From Castanea sativa (taxonomy: Eukaryota; Streptophyta; Magnoliopsida; Fagales; Fagaceae), in NCBI RefSeq assembly GCF_040712315.1, contig NC_134016.1, positions 19,523,390 through 19,587,389 on the forward strand: a stretch of DNA of 64,000 nt, read 5' to 3'. Shown here in pieces: positions 10,411 to 21,639 of the stretch. Both the position numbers and the translations under genes were made by a program. The notes beneath the pieces were generated by a model that had not been told where the DNA came from, searched no databases, and was given only the letters and a program-made list of their open reading frames with translations. Each line of letters starts with the position of its first letter. The first letter of the stretch is position 1.

Positions 10411-10800
10411 AGCCTGTTTGGATTACACTGATTTTGAGTGATATTGCTTAGTTTTCATTACTGAGTTTCCAAAACACGTGGGTCCCACCAAAAATCTTGT
10501 GTTTGGCTTGGTTTTGAGTATTTGTTTCCATCACTCAAAACTCAAAAATTTGAGTTTGAGTGATGGAATTCGGAAACAATATTTAAGTGTTTTCAAAAAC
10601 TGAGAACTGATTTTCGGTGGGTGGGGTCTACAATTTTGGCAAAAAGTTGAGTTATTAGAATGAGATATGTGGTCGAGTTTTTAAACCAAACAAGTGTTTT
10701 GCAGTTTTTGAGTGAAGGTGAGGTTTGAGTTAAGAATTATTAGTTTTAGGTTTGAGATACGAGTTTTGAAAACTGAGTTATTTTTAAACCAAACGAGCCA
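10411..10800. mobile_element. MITE-like element, TIRs GCCTGTTTGG / CCAAACGAGCC
   Basis: It begins AGCCTGTTTGGATTA and ends TTTAAACCAAACGAGCC, an imperfect terminal inverted pair. The interior is rich in TTTGAGT/ACTCAAA motifs that fold back on each other. It is non-coding, about 390 bp. No certain target duplication was found. Confidence 0.6.
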
Positions 10801-11115
10801 TTAATTTCATGATTTAGATTAAATATATAAATTTAAATATTTATTCAATTTAAAAAGAAAAATGTAGTATTAAAATTTAAAATACCAATACAAAATATGA
10901 GATATTGAGACATAAAAATAAAACAAAAAATTTTTTTTGGGCTAAATGATAATATCATTGAGAGGAAAACCACACAAACAAATAAAAGCTCTTTTAATTT
11001 TTTAAAACATAAGAACAGAGATTCTTTAATGAATTATTTTCATTACTTTCCAAAAGAAATTTAAAATGGTTCTTCCATTCATTGGTATTTTGAAAGCACA
11101 AAGAAGAAGAAGTAG

Positions 11116-11555
11116 AGGGCGTTTGGATAGCAATTTTCTGCGTCCACGTTCAATTTTTTTTTTTTTTTTTTTTAACGCGTGTTTGTTACTGTTCATTGGC
11201 CATGAACAGTGATTTTAGGCCAATGAACAGTAACTTCTGGAATGAACAGTGTTTTTTACCCATTTAAAAATTATTTTGCTACAGTGTTTTCAGTTTTCAG
11301 TAATAAGTTCTTTCCAAACGGACTCGTAGGGTCTGTTTGGATAGAATTTATTGCTGAAAACTGAAAACTGAAAATACTGTAGCAAAATAATTTTTAAATG
11401 TATAAAAAATTATTGTTTACTCTTTTTTACTGTTCATATGCCTTAGGGTACTGTTCATCTCCCATGAACAGTGCACTAAGCGCTGGTCTTAAAAAAAAAA
11501 AAAAAAAAAACGTGGAAAGCTGGACGCAGACGCAACGTGCTATCCAAACCCTCTC
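11116..11555. mobile_element. Foldback/MITE pair forming a ~440-bp inverted repeat
   Basis: The left end reads GGGCGTTTGGATAGCA and the right end TGCTATCCAAACCCTC, as inverted termini. Inside, a 20-T tract (11154-11173) mirrors a 20-A tract (11491-11510), and CTGCGTCCA mirrors TGGACGCAG. Near the centre, TTTTGCTACAGTG...TTTTCAG mirrors CTGAAAA...CTGTAGCAAAA. GTAG occurs at the left edge, at the centre (11326-11329) and at the right edge, so it may be two adjacent MITEs. The block is absent from the paralogous sequence near 51.75-51.88 kb, which supports insertion. Confidence 0.8.
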
Positions 11556-12023
11556 GTAGTATGAAAAATCAGAACACTGATTTTTTATTCACAAAAAAGA
11601 AAAATCATTCGTTGAAAATCAGTATTTATTTTTTGAAAATCATTTTGAATTTATATCAAAGAAAGTAGTCGCACGTGTGCAACGGCTAGTAATTCTAATC
11701 TGATAAAACGGCTAGTCATTTCATTTCACTTCACTTCAATTTCTCTCTCTCACTTTCCCTTCTTCACTTTTCTCTCTGAGAAAATGCTCTCACGCTTTCC
11801 CAGATAACCCAACCCATCTTCATCTTCAACTCATCTTCATCTTCAAACGCAGGGAATTTTCCCTCAAGAAAGTGGTTTTCCTTTTCCTTACCCCAAAAAC
11901 AGGCACATTCAATGCAAGAAAACGAAAACGAAAATCTGATCCTCTCTCTTCAAACGGGTTCAAATTCATCGTCTACGTTTCTCTGATCTGAAGTGAAGCG
12001 AGGAGAGGAAGGAAGCTACAATA

Positions 12024-12402
12024 ATGGCTGCGGAAACTCTACTACTCTCCAACGGCGCCGTTGCCAATGGAGATCTGTCCTTTACCCTAACCCTAACCCT
12101 AACCCTAACCCTTACCCTAACTGTAACCCTAACCCCACCAAGAAGTCTCGCGATACCGAACGACGTCTTCGCCGCTGCCGTAAGCAGAAGAAGAACTCCA
12201 AGGCCTCCCAAGCCCCCTCCAGCGACGCTGATGACGATGATTCCTCAACAGGTTTTTTTTTTGGTGTGATTTCGTTTGTATGGGATATTGGAATCTGTGA
12301 TAGCAAAGTTTGCTTAATGTTTAGTGGATTTTGGTTTTTGATAGTTGAAGTTAGGGTTTATGTGTGTTGAGCGTGGAGTTTTTCTTTGTGATGTCGTTGA
12401 GG
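12024..12402 (+). pseudogene. SF3B2: SF3B2-like (SAP145 splicing factor) fragment, copy A
   Basis: ATG at 12024 is preceded by a CT-rich leader and starts MAAETLLLSNGAVANGDLSF, like the plant U2 snRNP SF3b subunit 2 N-terminus. The downstream exon text TKKSRDTERR...KQKKNSKASQAPSSDADDDD matches that protein but lies in another frame, because a CCCTAA-type repeat has expanded between the two parts. The exon ends CAACAG|GT at 12251, after losing 17 bp that copy B keeps. After about 140 bp of intron 1 the sequence jumps to the last codons of exon 4 (DVVE) and its donor at 12390-12402. Exons 2, 3 and most of 4 are deleted. It cannot encode the factor. Confidence 0.85.
12084..12138 (+). repeat. Hexameric CCCTAA tract inside exon 1
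   Basis: About seven CCCTAA or near-CCCTAA units in a row. Copy B at the matching place has only AACCCTAACCCC. The unit is the 6-mer, not the usual plant telomere 7-mer CCCTAAA, so local slippage is the simpler origin. Confidence 0.9.
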
Positions 12403-15400
12403 TAGGGATATTTGCTTGTGCTTTGTTGTTTCTTCTTATTATTCTTCTCGTTATTGTTCTTTGCTTACATATATTCTATTCATTTCCATTTGAGATAAGA
12501 GTGTCAGTCCTTATCTCTTGAAGTGGTAAAAGTGTAATAGGCCCTGTAGTTTTTTATATTGGTTAGAAAATGCCATAACAGTATAGCGAAGGTACCTGCT
12601 ATTTTGGAGAGATTGCTGACAAGTGTTAAAACACTTTTTCTATCCCTTATACTCTGCTGAGCCAGTCTTTTTGGAATTAGGATTTGCTGCTAAAGTCGAT
12701 GCTTGTAAATTGGAATCTCATAATATAGGGTTTCTTTTTTCAATTCGTTACTGATTTCTCTGCCTGTTTCTTATTAATGTTTTAAATTTAGGGTTTCACC
12801 ATGTTTATTTTTCTCTCCTAGAATCATCAGAATTTTTTGAAGATATATATATATTTTTTTTGTTGCTTTAATTCTTTCTAATACTTTGTAGTTTCTTTTG
12901 CAATTCTTATGCTTTTGTGGTGTCGTCTTGTATAATTTTTGGCCATCCTGTTTTGGCGACCTTAATATCGATTTCATAGGCTAATCTGACAATGATTATT
13001 AGTGTGGGGGTAGTAATATAACAGAATATGGTTGTAGAGGGAAATCAATAAAGGTTTTGCTTTCTCTTCTCCTGGCATGAGTTGGGCTTTTTGAGAATTG
13101 CATGGATTTAACTTTTGTTTTGGATTTGTGTCATTATTTGTTAACTTGGATTGCTGCTAATTAATTTTCTTGTTTCCAAATACCAGGCAGCCAAGAAGAG
13201 CTTGGCTTTCTGTGCAAACTCAGTTTTGATTTTGCTTCTGCCTTAACTGCTTGTTTCCGATTTACGCTTTGACAATTGTTGTTTGGGATTGACTATTTTC
13301 TCTTATTTTATTAATGTATTTATTGTTGAATGATTCTTTTTAAGTATGATCTATTTAATTCCAGGGATGATGCGTTTGCATCCTTTTGTGTAAGGTTTGT
13401 TTGATTTGTCATTCTCATTCGTATATTCTTCTGAGTTGTGTTGGTTTCTTTTTCTATTATTTATTTAAAAATATACTTGTCAGTTGAACTTTTGTTGAAC
13501 TGTGTAGCTGGATGCCTGTGTATTTTCAGTTTGCTACATGTAGTAGATTCAAAGCTGGCGCTGCTGTGGGTTTGCACATTCCTCCTGTACATTTGCCTTC
13601 TTGTCTTGTTTCTACTGATGTTTATTTGTTTCAGTCAAGCTTGGTCATCCTATTTTTTCAGCTCCATATCCAGTTTGAATTTTAATCTTGGAAAGCCACT
13701 TTGTCTGTCTTCTGAAAGCAAGTTTTTTTTTTGGTCTGGGTGTTTGGCAGGTTAACCGGTGGAGTCTGATTGGGCAGTAACCTTTCTTTGCCTCTTGTTT
13801 TCTCTCTCCTACAATCTTGTGGATAATATTTTTCCTGTTTTAATTCCTTCTAATTTTGGCGCTTGTGTCTGCTTTTTCCTGGTTTCACTTTCCAAGAGTT
13901 TCTGTCTCATTGAGTGAGGTTTTGAGACCTTTATTGTAATTCTCGAACCTTTGTTTTTGTTGGCAATGCCTCCTATTGGTGTTGGGATTTTATTTAATAG
14001 TGTGTGATCTGAATATGGTTATAGATTTTGGTCCTCGGCTGCTCTCGTAAAGCATGTGTTGCAGTGAAGTTGGCTTTTCTAGATTGATTCCGTTCTCTTC
14101 AATAAGGTTGGTAATTATGGCTCTTAAGTTTTTTGATTGTCACTTATAAAAAAAAAATTATGGGTCTAAAAAATTTAAATTTACCATGTAAATACAAATT
14201 GGTGCTTGGAATGTGTGTATTTAGTGGCTCTATTCGTTTGGTTTTAACTAAATCCTGCACTACCTAGCTTGTTTGTCCTGATTTTTTTTCCCTGCCATCT
14301 ACTTGTACTTTTCACAAATGTTCAAAATATGAGATCATCAATTTTGTCATTTAGTAGCCATGTAAGAATCAAGTTGTATGCTTTAAACATCGTTGTTCTA
14401 AATGCTAGTGAAGTACTGGATTTACTTTTAGGGATTTTTTTTTTGTTCATAGTTTTGAAACTTTTGCAATTCTGGATGCATTTTAAAAATCTCAATCATG
14501 ATATGTTGGCAGCAGATGAATATTCTTTTGGACGCTTGGTAGGGCAAGTGGCAGAGTTTAATTTGGTGATAAGCTCTCTCTCTCTCTCTCTCGTTTATGT
14601 AATAGTCAAATTACCATGGTAACCAAGATCAATAATATGGAATAAAAAATTAGAATGCTCAATTTTTAACCTTAAACACAAGATTTACAACCCATTAGAC
14701 ATGTTTATTTGCTCTGACCCACTATGGTTTTGATTTCTGTCAAGTATAATGGTTTTCAACTTCCTTAACAGCAACCTTTGTGCTTTGATTTTCAAAAGTG
14801 ATTACTTTTTTCTGCACATGCTTGTATCATTGGAGGATATGGAGTTCAAGATTCTTTGTAACTGATGTGTTTTCCTCCATATTCATATTATAGGTTGAAT
14901 TTTTCGGATCACGCACTTTTTTTTAATATAATTTTGGTAGGTTTTTAGTTCAGGCACTACAGTACAGTGTCCCATAAAAAATTGGGACTGGATGTTTTTA
15001 GATTTCCACTTCAAGATGTAGATTTTTGTATAATTGGAAAAGAAGTGTTGACAACTTTTTGTGAAGGATTAAAATTTTTTGTTTACTGAGTATTCATTGG
15101 TCTTTTTTTTTGAGGTATGGAATACTATTGTTTTTGTGCTGCAACTTTCAAGTCTAAGTAGTTGAAAGGAACTTTTTTTATTGGAAAAATATGAACTTTT
15201 TATTCATAATCCTACTTTTATTGGAATGAAGACCACTACATTGTTTCCTTTTGTTTTTTGTTTTTTCCCTTTATACATACACGCATACATACATACGTAT
15301 ATGAATTCTCTTGTTGGATTTTATTTAAAGCACAGCGAATTAGTCTATGAGCATGATATGAAAGGCAGTAATGAGCTCAATTAAGACCGTAACATCAATT

Positions 15401-15579
15401 ACAGAATAGGCTTTGGGGTTTGGGCTCAATTTAGGGATAAATTTTTAATCCATGGAAAGCTTCTTAATTCTAATAGCTCGATCGCATGTTCTTTTTTTTT
15501 ATTTTATTTTATTGGATAGAGGCTGAAGAAAGAGTGAGCTCCAATTCATCTTTGATTACACAATGATTGTTTTGGTCTT

Positions 15580-16080
15580 GATTGGCCATTGTTTCGAAGA
15601 ACTTTCATACCATGCCTCATGATCAGTATTCAATGTAGAGCATTATATATTTGGATCAGTATTCAATGTAGAGCATTATATGTTTGGTTAGTTTCCAATT
15701 TTTTAATTGAATTTTTTTTTTGTCAATTATGAATATCTTGTGCATGGGTTTAGATTTTGTTGTTTCACATTTTTTGTAAGCAGAAAATGTCATGAAAAAG
15801 GGAAATTTTACTGAAATTTACAAATTTTGAAATTGCAATTAATTTGATCTAATCTTTCTCAAACATAAATAACTTATTCATATAAGGTCTCTTTGTGTAT
15901 TTGGAAGTTATTTTGGACTTTGGTTATCTCTCGGTTATGATTTTCGCAAACACAAATATGCACAACTTCAAAATTTTTCCTCCAAATCTGTATGCACCCT
16001 GCCGTCCAAGGTACAGATTTTATTTCTTTTTCTTGATTGCATTTAATTTTATAGGTTTGTTCAATTTAAGTTTATCCGAT
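15580..16080 (+). repeat. Direct duplicate of 39.93-40.30 kb
   Basis: It shares the phrase from GATTGGCC through TTTCGAAGAACTTTCATACC to GTAGAGCATTAT, and continues through the TTTACTGAAATTTACAAATT and TTCATATAAGGTCT stretches. The first part could be an exon piece of unknown origin. Within this copy the phrase GATCAGTATTCAATGTAG is itself repeated (near 15,622 and 15,655). Confidence 0.8.
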
Positions 16081-16129
16081 TTTTGCACATGTTATTTTTA
16101 GCTTCACGGGTGAGGCAATTTTTCTTACT

Positions 16130-16480
16130 CCGATTAGAAAGGGAGTTGACGATGATGGTTTTCTTGAAGGTTGAGAGAAGGAAATTGAAAGGCAGTGGGC
16201 TGGTTTGTGGCTTTGGTGTTGTCTCTCTACTCAGACAGCAAGTATATTCTCACTCTAATTTTCTGTATGGCTTGATTGATCTCTCTCTCTCTTTCAAATA
16301 CTGATTCTGAGCCTTTTGCAAGTTTGATGTAAGCTTTGACTCAAGGCTCAGAATTTTTCCAAAACCTAATTGTCTAAAATTTCAGTGGGGTTTTCATTCT
16401 TGTTTCAGATATCCTTCTTCTTGGTTCCGGCGAATGTTGCAGGTGATAAATTATGAGCAAACCTTTGGTGAGGCTGAACG
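16130..16480 (+). repeat. Direct duplicate of 42.98-43.30 kb
   Basis: Shared text includes TTTTCTTGAAGGTTGAGAGA, GGGCAGTGGGC-like and TTTGACTCAAGGCT, ending at GGTGATAAATTATGAGCA. No gene was recognised in either copy. Confidence 0.8.
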
Positions 16481-17220
16481 TTATTGATTTTTAATAACTT
16501 GACTTTTAAATTTTGTATAATTTTAAATGCCTCTCTTGGTTTTTTATTCTAATTGGGTTTGAAGATTTTCTCGGGAAAGTGACTGCTAGATTTGAACAAG
16601 AAGAAGATTTTTCCCCGCGAGGGGGTTTTCCATGCCGCCGCTGGCATGGAAGCTGAGGCTGATGATTTAGACTAATGGGTTTTTTTTTGTGCTTTCATAG
16701 GTGTGGTTTTTACCGATTTTGTTGCTAATTGTGAATTTTTTATCATTCTATATACTTGCACTCACTAGTTATGACAATTATCCAACATATGGTTTCTTTT
16801 GCACAATATATCGTTTTGCATGCTCTTGATCTATTATGTTTGCAACTTGATGCTTTTTTGCCCTTGACTGCTAATTGTTCTGTTGGTTGCCTTCCAATTA
16901 TTAGGAACATACAAGGCAGTCAAATCCTGTGCATACTCAACCCCCTGACCGCTGTTATTCTTTAACAGTGTGGCATCCCCTGATTGTTGTTGGCACTATC
17001 AGAACCCTCAGGTAACATTCTCATCTAATGAAATGAACCAATAATGATTTTCTTGCATCTTTCTTTGACAATCAACTGCTTCATTATTACAAAACAGCAT
17101 TTTGTAAGTCTGGCAGTAATGTTTCGCACTTAAAGTTTGATCAAGTTTGAGAACTTTTTTTGTCTACTTTTGATATGTAGATCTAGGCTTCTAGAATGTG
17201 ATCATGTATCAATCTCACAG

Positions 17221-17466
17221 GAGAGTTGCCTGACACGCTCACTAATCTAACCAAATTAAATGTATTGTAAGTTGGTGGTATTGATACCATAGGTGTTCTA
17301 ACAGTAATGTTAGTATTTTCATTGAAAGGTAATATCTGGGGTTTGTATGTTGTTCAATTTTCTTTCCATTTTGGTCCATTCGCAATAGAATTAGTAGTAA
17401 CAACTTCACTGGAAGGACGCCTGACTTTTTTTGAAACTTGGAAGCAGAGAGATCCAAAACTCTAAG
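17221..17466 (+). pseudogene. LRR receptor-kinase ectodomain fragment (LRR-VIII type)
   Basis: After a CACAG acceptor, 17,221-17,268 encodes GELPDTLTNLTKLNVL and is followed by a GTAAGT donor. At 17,391-17,440 a second piece encodes ISSNNFTGRTPDF and then hits a stop. Both read as consecutive leucine-rich repeats of the LRR-VIII receptor-kinase type (GELPDTLAKLT..., NNFTGKIPDF...). There is no signal peptide, malectin or kinase region nearby, so this is an exon remnant. It lies on the same strand as the other fragments. Confidence 0.65.
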
Positions 17467-18049
17467 GTACATTTTGAGCCATGTGCAGTAGAATTGTTTT
17501 CCAAATCTCTTTTTTTAAGTATAAAGTAGTATGTGGTCTCCATTCCAATATTTTGCTAAGTTGTGGTATGACATATGTTTATCATCTTGATGCAAGCTCT
17601 TATAAATTACTTTATCATTAGTCTGTTCCCTGTTAATAGCCTTAGGCATACAGCTGACTGGTATTTTGCTTTTGAAGTATTAAACCTCTTATGCCGCTCG
17701 TGAACATACACAACTAGTCGGAAACCTATGCAATGCACGAGAAAATTCAACAAATATGATATTTTTATTTATTTTTAAATATAGAATCCGGTAATTATGA
17801 CTGTTATTGTGATTGTGTTTGCATATAGAAATATTTATTCTATTATTTATAGAAACTATAATGTGGCAATATTCTAATATAGGGTAAATATATTAGGTTT
17901 ATACGGAATCTTTATTGAATTTAAACTGATTTGAAAAACATAAATTACAGAGAAAAATTTGGGCTTTCAAAATTTGTGTAATCTATAAAAGAAATCAACA
18001 AAAGTCAAAGACTATGCTTTTATAGACATTATAGATTATATCTTATTTG

Positions 18050-18540
18050 GGTCATGATGATTTGTCATTAAGTGGTTTCTTGGACATAGTTACCATGGTT
18101 TTGGTTTCAATTATAGCATTTGGTTGTGTTTTTTTCCTTGCCTCTATATACTTTGCTAAATCAATGCTCCATATTGGAGTGGAAGGATTTAATTCCTTAC
18201 CGTGTATTCTACATCGCTTACAATTCTTTTCTATACTGTGAAGATTATAACTTGTGTGCAAATGTCATGCTTGTAGGAACCAATTCCTGTTACGCAACTT
18301 GTAAGGGAAACTGCAGTTGTTATGTAGGAGTTTGCTCAGTCTGAGTAATCAAAATATCTTTAATATGATATCAAACGTGTTACAATCATAATTTGATTTT
18401 GGTTGGTGTCATTTCTAGAATTGTATTGAAATGGATAGATGAGTATTAGGTGTCTGGAAATTTTTTTTGACCTTATTAGGTCACTTGGACTCTTCGTGGT
18501 CAATGATTGATGGCAACAGGCAGGCCAAGTGTTGGCTGGT
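18050..18540 (+). repeat. Direct duplicate of 26.34-26.81 kb
   Basis: Nearly continuous match from TTGGACATAGTTACCATG-like text through the PAB1-like exon to GGCAGGCCAAGTGTTGGCTGG. The copies part soon after, at about 18,540 and 26,812. Confidence 0.88.
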
Positions 18541-18669
18541 AGACTTTTATGATTCTCTTATTTTGAAGTTTCTTTTGTAGTTTTTAATTCATATTAGTTT
18601 TGTTGTACTTGCTTTTTGTAGAGAACTAACCCCAGCTGAAATTGATGATATTTATCTCAAGTGGAGTAG
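18277..18669 (+). pseudogene. PAB1: Proteasome subunit alpha-2 (PAB1-like) exon pieces
   Basis: Behind a TTGTAG acceptor, 18,277-18,343 encodes EPIPVTQLVRETAVVM, then a TAG where the family has Gln, then EFAQS. This matches the 20S proteasome alpha-2 core region. At 18,622-18,669, after another TAG acceptor, the C-terminal exon LTPAEIDD is seen with an inserted ATT and a lost base before the GTGGAGTAG end. The exons between these two (GVRPF..., QISSKN...) are missing here but appear elsewhere in the window. It is non-functional. Confidence 0.82.
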
Positions 18670-19467
18670 CGTGCTGCTTGCTCTTCTTGCCTGCCATGTC
18701 TTTGGAGAGATATTATTAATCAAATATATGTTGCATTCCTTCACATTGTAGCGGGTGATCAATTTAATGTAGATTAATTGATAGGATTAAATTTTTAACC
18801 TGTCTGAACTGGAGCAGCAAACTGGTGAGCCAATTCAGCCTATTACTATATATCCTCTGTCTATGGAGTGGTTTATTTGGGGCCTATTACTTTATATCCT
18901 CTGTTTATTATTCTGAGAAGAAAGTAAAATTACATCTTTTCTTCTACTACTTTGGCATAACTAGCACCGACAAGAAATTCAGATAAGCTTTGTTTTCTTT
19001 CCTCACTAAGCATGTGGATGGTCTTACATTTGATGTGAATTGGTCTTGGTTTGGGTTGATATTCCTAGTACCTTGCATAAATGTCACATTTATAAACTGT
19101 TTTATATAATCCCTCTTTCATTTAGGAATTCTGTTTATATTCTGTTTTCTTACTGTATTTCCAAAGGAGTTTAGATGAGTGTGATTTCTTCACATATATG
19201 GAGAAGGAAAGGATAATGTAACTTAGATTTTCTACTATTGACAATTTATATTAGTTAAGAAGGTGATGTATATGGTTGCTTTGCTGATAATTACAGAAAT
19301 GTAGAAAATATTTTTAACACTTGACAGAGTAGCATACCAACCTAACAGTCAAAACACTGCAGGACTTTGCTAATAATTATTAAGGTATTATGTTCGGTCC
19401 AAATCTCCTGTAGACTTTAAGGTGATGGATTTTGATTTTTCTAATTAGTTGGATTTATTTTTATCAG

Positions 19468-19536
19468 ATTTGAAAGACAAATTTCGAGCATCATCAACAT
19501 TGGGATTGGAATAATTGGCACTGACAAGAAATTCAG
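19468..19536 (+). pseudogene. PAB1: PAB1-like penultimate exon
   Basis: It is bounded by ATCAG and a GTAAGC donor. The exon encodes a slightly altered version of the alpha-2 segment that normally reads as QIS...IGIIGTDKKFR. A three-base substitution/insertion area lies in the middle. A shorter damaged copy of its end is at about 18,957-18,985, and another is near 47,860-47,880. It lies downstream of the C-terminal exon, so the exon order is scrambled relative to a real gene. Confidence 0.75.
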
Positions 19537-19859
19537 GTAAGCTTTGTTTTCCTTCCTCACTAAGTGGATGGTCTTACACTTGATGTGAATTGGTCTTGGT
19601 TTGGGTTGATATTCCAAATACCTTGCATAAATGTCACATTTATAAACTGTTTTTCAAGTGGATATAAACTGGTCATGTGATTGCACGTTTTAAGATTTTT
19701 GGGAGAAGGTGCCTACATCACCATTCTCCATATGGCATGCTACTCACAGTTCCTTTGTTTTGAAGTTTATTCCTTGAAGCTGAAAGTTCAGTACTGGTGT
19801 CTAGGTAGCTCTGGTCTATGTGCATGTTCATGAGATGGTATTTATCTTTTCTGTGTGCA

Positions 19860-21600
19860 AGTTCTTGAAGAATTGTGATGGAAAAATGTACCTGTGATCA
19901 ACTGATCACAGTTTGTAACCCAGGTGAAATAGTCTAACGGTTCATTTGCATGGGACTTGTAATTCTAGGCTAATACACATATAAATGAAACCAATTACTT
20001 AGCAATATAGTTAAATGAAACAAATAATTTTAGGGATTATACATAAGCATACTCTTTTTTTATTTTTTATTTTTTGGTTTTGATAAGTTACATAAACATA
20101 CTCATTCTGTTACATGTAACCTTTTAATATTAGGTTTAAGAAAAGACTGCTATAATTTATTATATATCTAATAGTGAGTATATTTCTTGAAGGATTTATC
20201 AGTTGTGCTCCATCTTAAAAAAATATTAAATGCTGATCTTAATCATGTTCATCAATTGACAACCTTCCAATTTTTTGGTGTTGATGATGAGAAAAGCTGG
20301 AATTGCCTTTAAGATTGTTTTCAAGTTCAGCTTGTGATTCTTAAACTTTTCCCCATTCTTCCTAGACAAAGGAGGTGGGGATACACTAACGAGACGAAAT
20401 TGGATGATATTATTGGGTTTCTTTACATTCTATTTGCTTGATCTGTTTTTGTTTTTTTTTCTGCCATTCCTTACAAAGGTATGATCCTATTCTCTGGGAC
20501 TTCCTATAGAAGTCTTGCAAGTAACCTAAATGGTCCATGTCATATAGACGATTTTTAGAGGGTTATTCAGGTATGGATTGTTAAAACTATTCAATATTAG
20601 AATTTTAGCTTTTGAAAACATATTTAGCATACCTGCTTCTGTTATTGCTTTTATTTGAATATTGGTCATTGCAGAAAGTCTTTATAGTTGGCTTTCAGTG
20701 TTAATTGGATTTACCTTTATAGTTGTTGGGTAATATGCTAGTTTTTCAATTTGTTGTTTTGCAACTCCTGCCTTTCTTAGTGCATGTTATAAATCTCATT
20801 TTGAGTCACTGTTATTTATCATAATATTCCTAGCATTTTGCTTCAGATTACCTAAGTTCTGATTGTGCTTCTACCTTAACTACTTGTGACAGAAAAATGT
20901 ACCTGTGATCAACTGATCACAGTTTGTAACCTGGGTTAAATAGTCTGACAGTTCACTTGCATGGGACTTGTAATTCTAGGCTAATACATATATAAATGAA
21001 ACCAACTTAGCAATATAGTTAAATGAAACAAATAATTTTATGGATTATACATAAGCATACTCTAATAGTGAGTATATTTCTTGAAGGATTTATCAGTAGT
21101 GCTCCATCTTAAAAAAATATTAAATGCTGATCTTAATCATGTTCATCAATTGTGCCAACCTTCCAATTTCTTGGTGTTGATGATGAGAAAAGCTGGAATT
21201 GCCTGTAAGATTGTTTTCAAGTTTAGCTTGTGGTTCTTAAACTTTTCGCCATTCTTCCTAGACAAAGGAAGTGGGGGTACACTAACGAGACCAAATTGGA
21301 TGACATTATCAGGTTTCTATACATTCTATTTGCTTGATTTGTTTTTTTTTTTTTCCTGCCATGTCTTACAAGGTATAATATTCTCTGGGGGTTCCTATAG
21401 GAAGTCTTGGGAGTAACCCAAATGGTCCATGTCATATAGATTTTTAGAGTGTTATTCAGGTATGGATTGTTAAAACTATTCGTTACATTAGAATTTTAGC
21501 GTTTGAAAACATATTTAGCATACCTGCTTCTGTTATTGCCTTTATTTGAATATTGCTTATTGCAGAAAGTCTTCATAGTTTGACTTTCAGTTTAGAGAAG
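19860..21600 (+). repeat. Tandem duplication, period about 0.9-1.0 kb
   Basis: Unit 1 (19,880-20,700) and unit 2 (20,890-21,640) share the phrases GATCAACTGATCACAG, GTGAGTATATTTCTTGAAGG, GGTGTTGATGATGAGAAAAG and CTATTTGCTTGAT. Unit 1 carries an extra ~130 bp near 20,045-20,170. The phrase around GTTGATGATGAGAAAAGC may be an exon; a third partial copy lies at about 48,303-48,370. Gene identity is unknown. Confidence 0.82.
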
Positions 21601-21639
21601 TGCTTGGCTTTCAGTGTTAATTGGATTTACCTTTATAGT

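Larger units (their letters stand above)
10985..12480 (+). repeat. Segmental duplication with 51.6-53.75 kb
   Basis: Sequence from TTAATTTTTTAAAACATAAG through the CT-rich leader, exon 1 and intron start of the SF3B2-like fragment matches 51,597-52,590. It then jumps to match 53,630-53,735. The foldback block at 11116-11555 is extra in this copy. Confidence 0.85.
12403..17220 (+). other. Intron-like or intergenic sequence with scattered duplicated blocks
   Basis: T-rich on the plus strand with short open frames only. Recognisable parts are: 13,230-13,620 (copies at 21.78-22.16 and 22.27-22.54 kb), 15,080-15,380 (copies at 43.43-43.51 and 48.93-49.33 kb), 15,580-16,080 (copy at 39.93-40.3 kb), 16,130-16,480 (copy at 42.98-43.3 kb) and 16,600-16,720 (copy at 54.79-54.9 kb). 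Possible small exons (for example 13,186-13,222) are not identifiable. Confidence 0.5.

Noticed and set aside
12084..12138. True telomere or telomere-fusion remnant
   Set aside because: The unit is CCCTAA rather than the plant CCCTAAA. A one-copy seed exists at the same place in the paralog, so slippage explains it.
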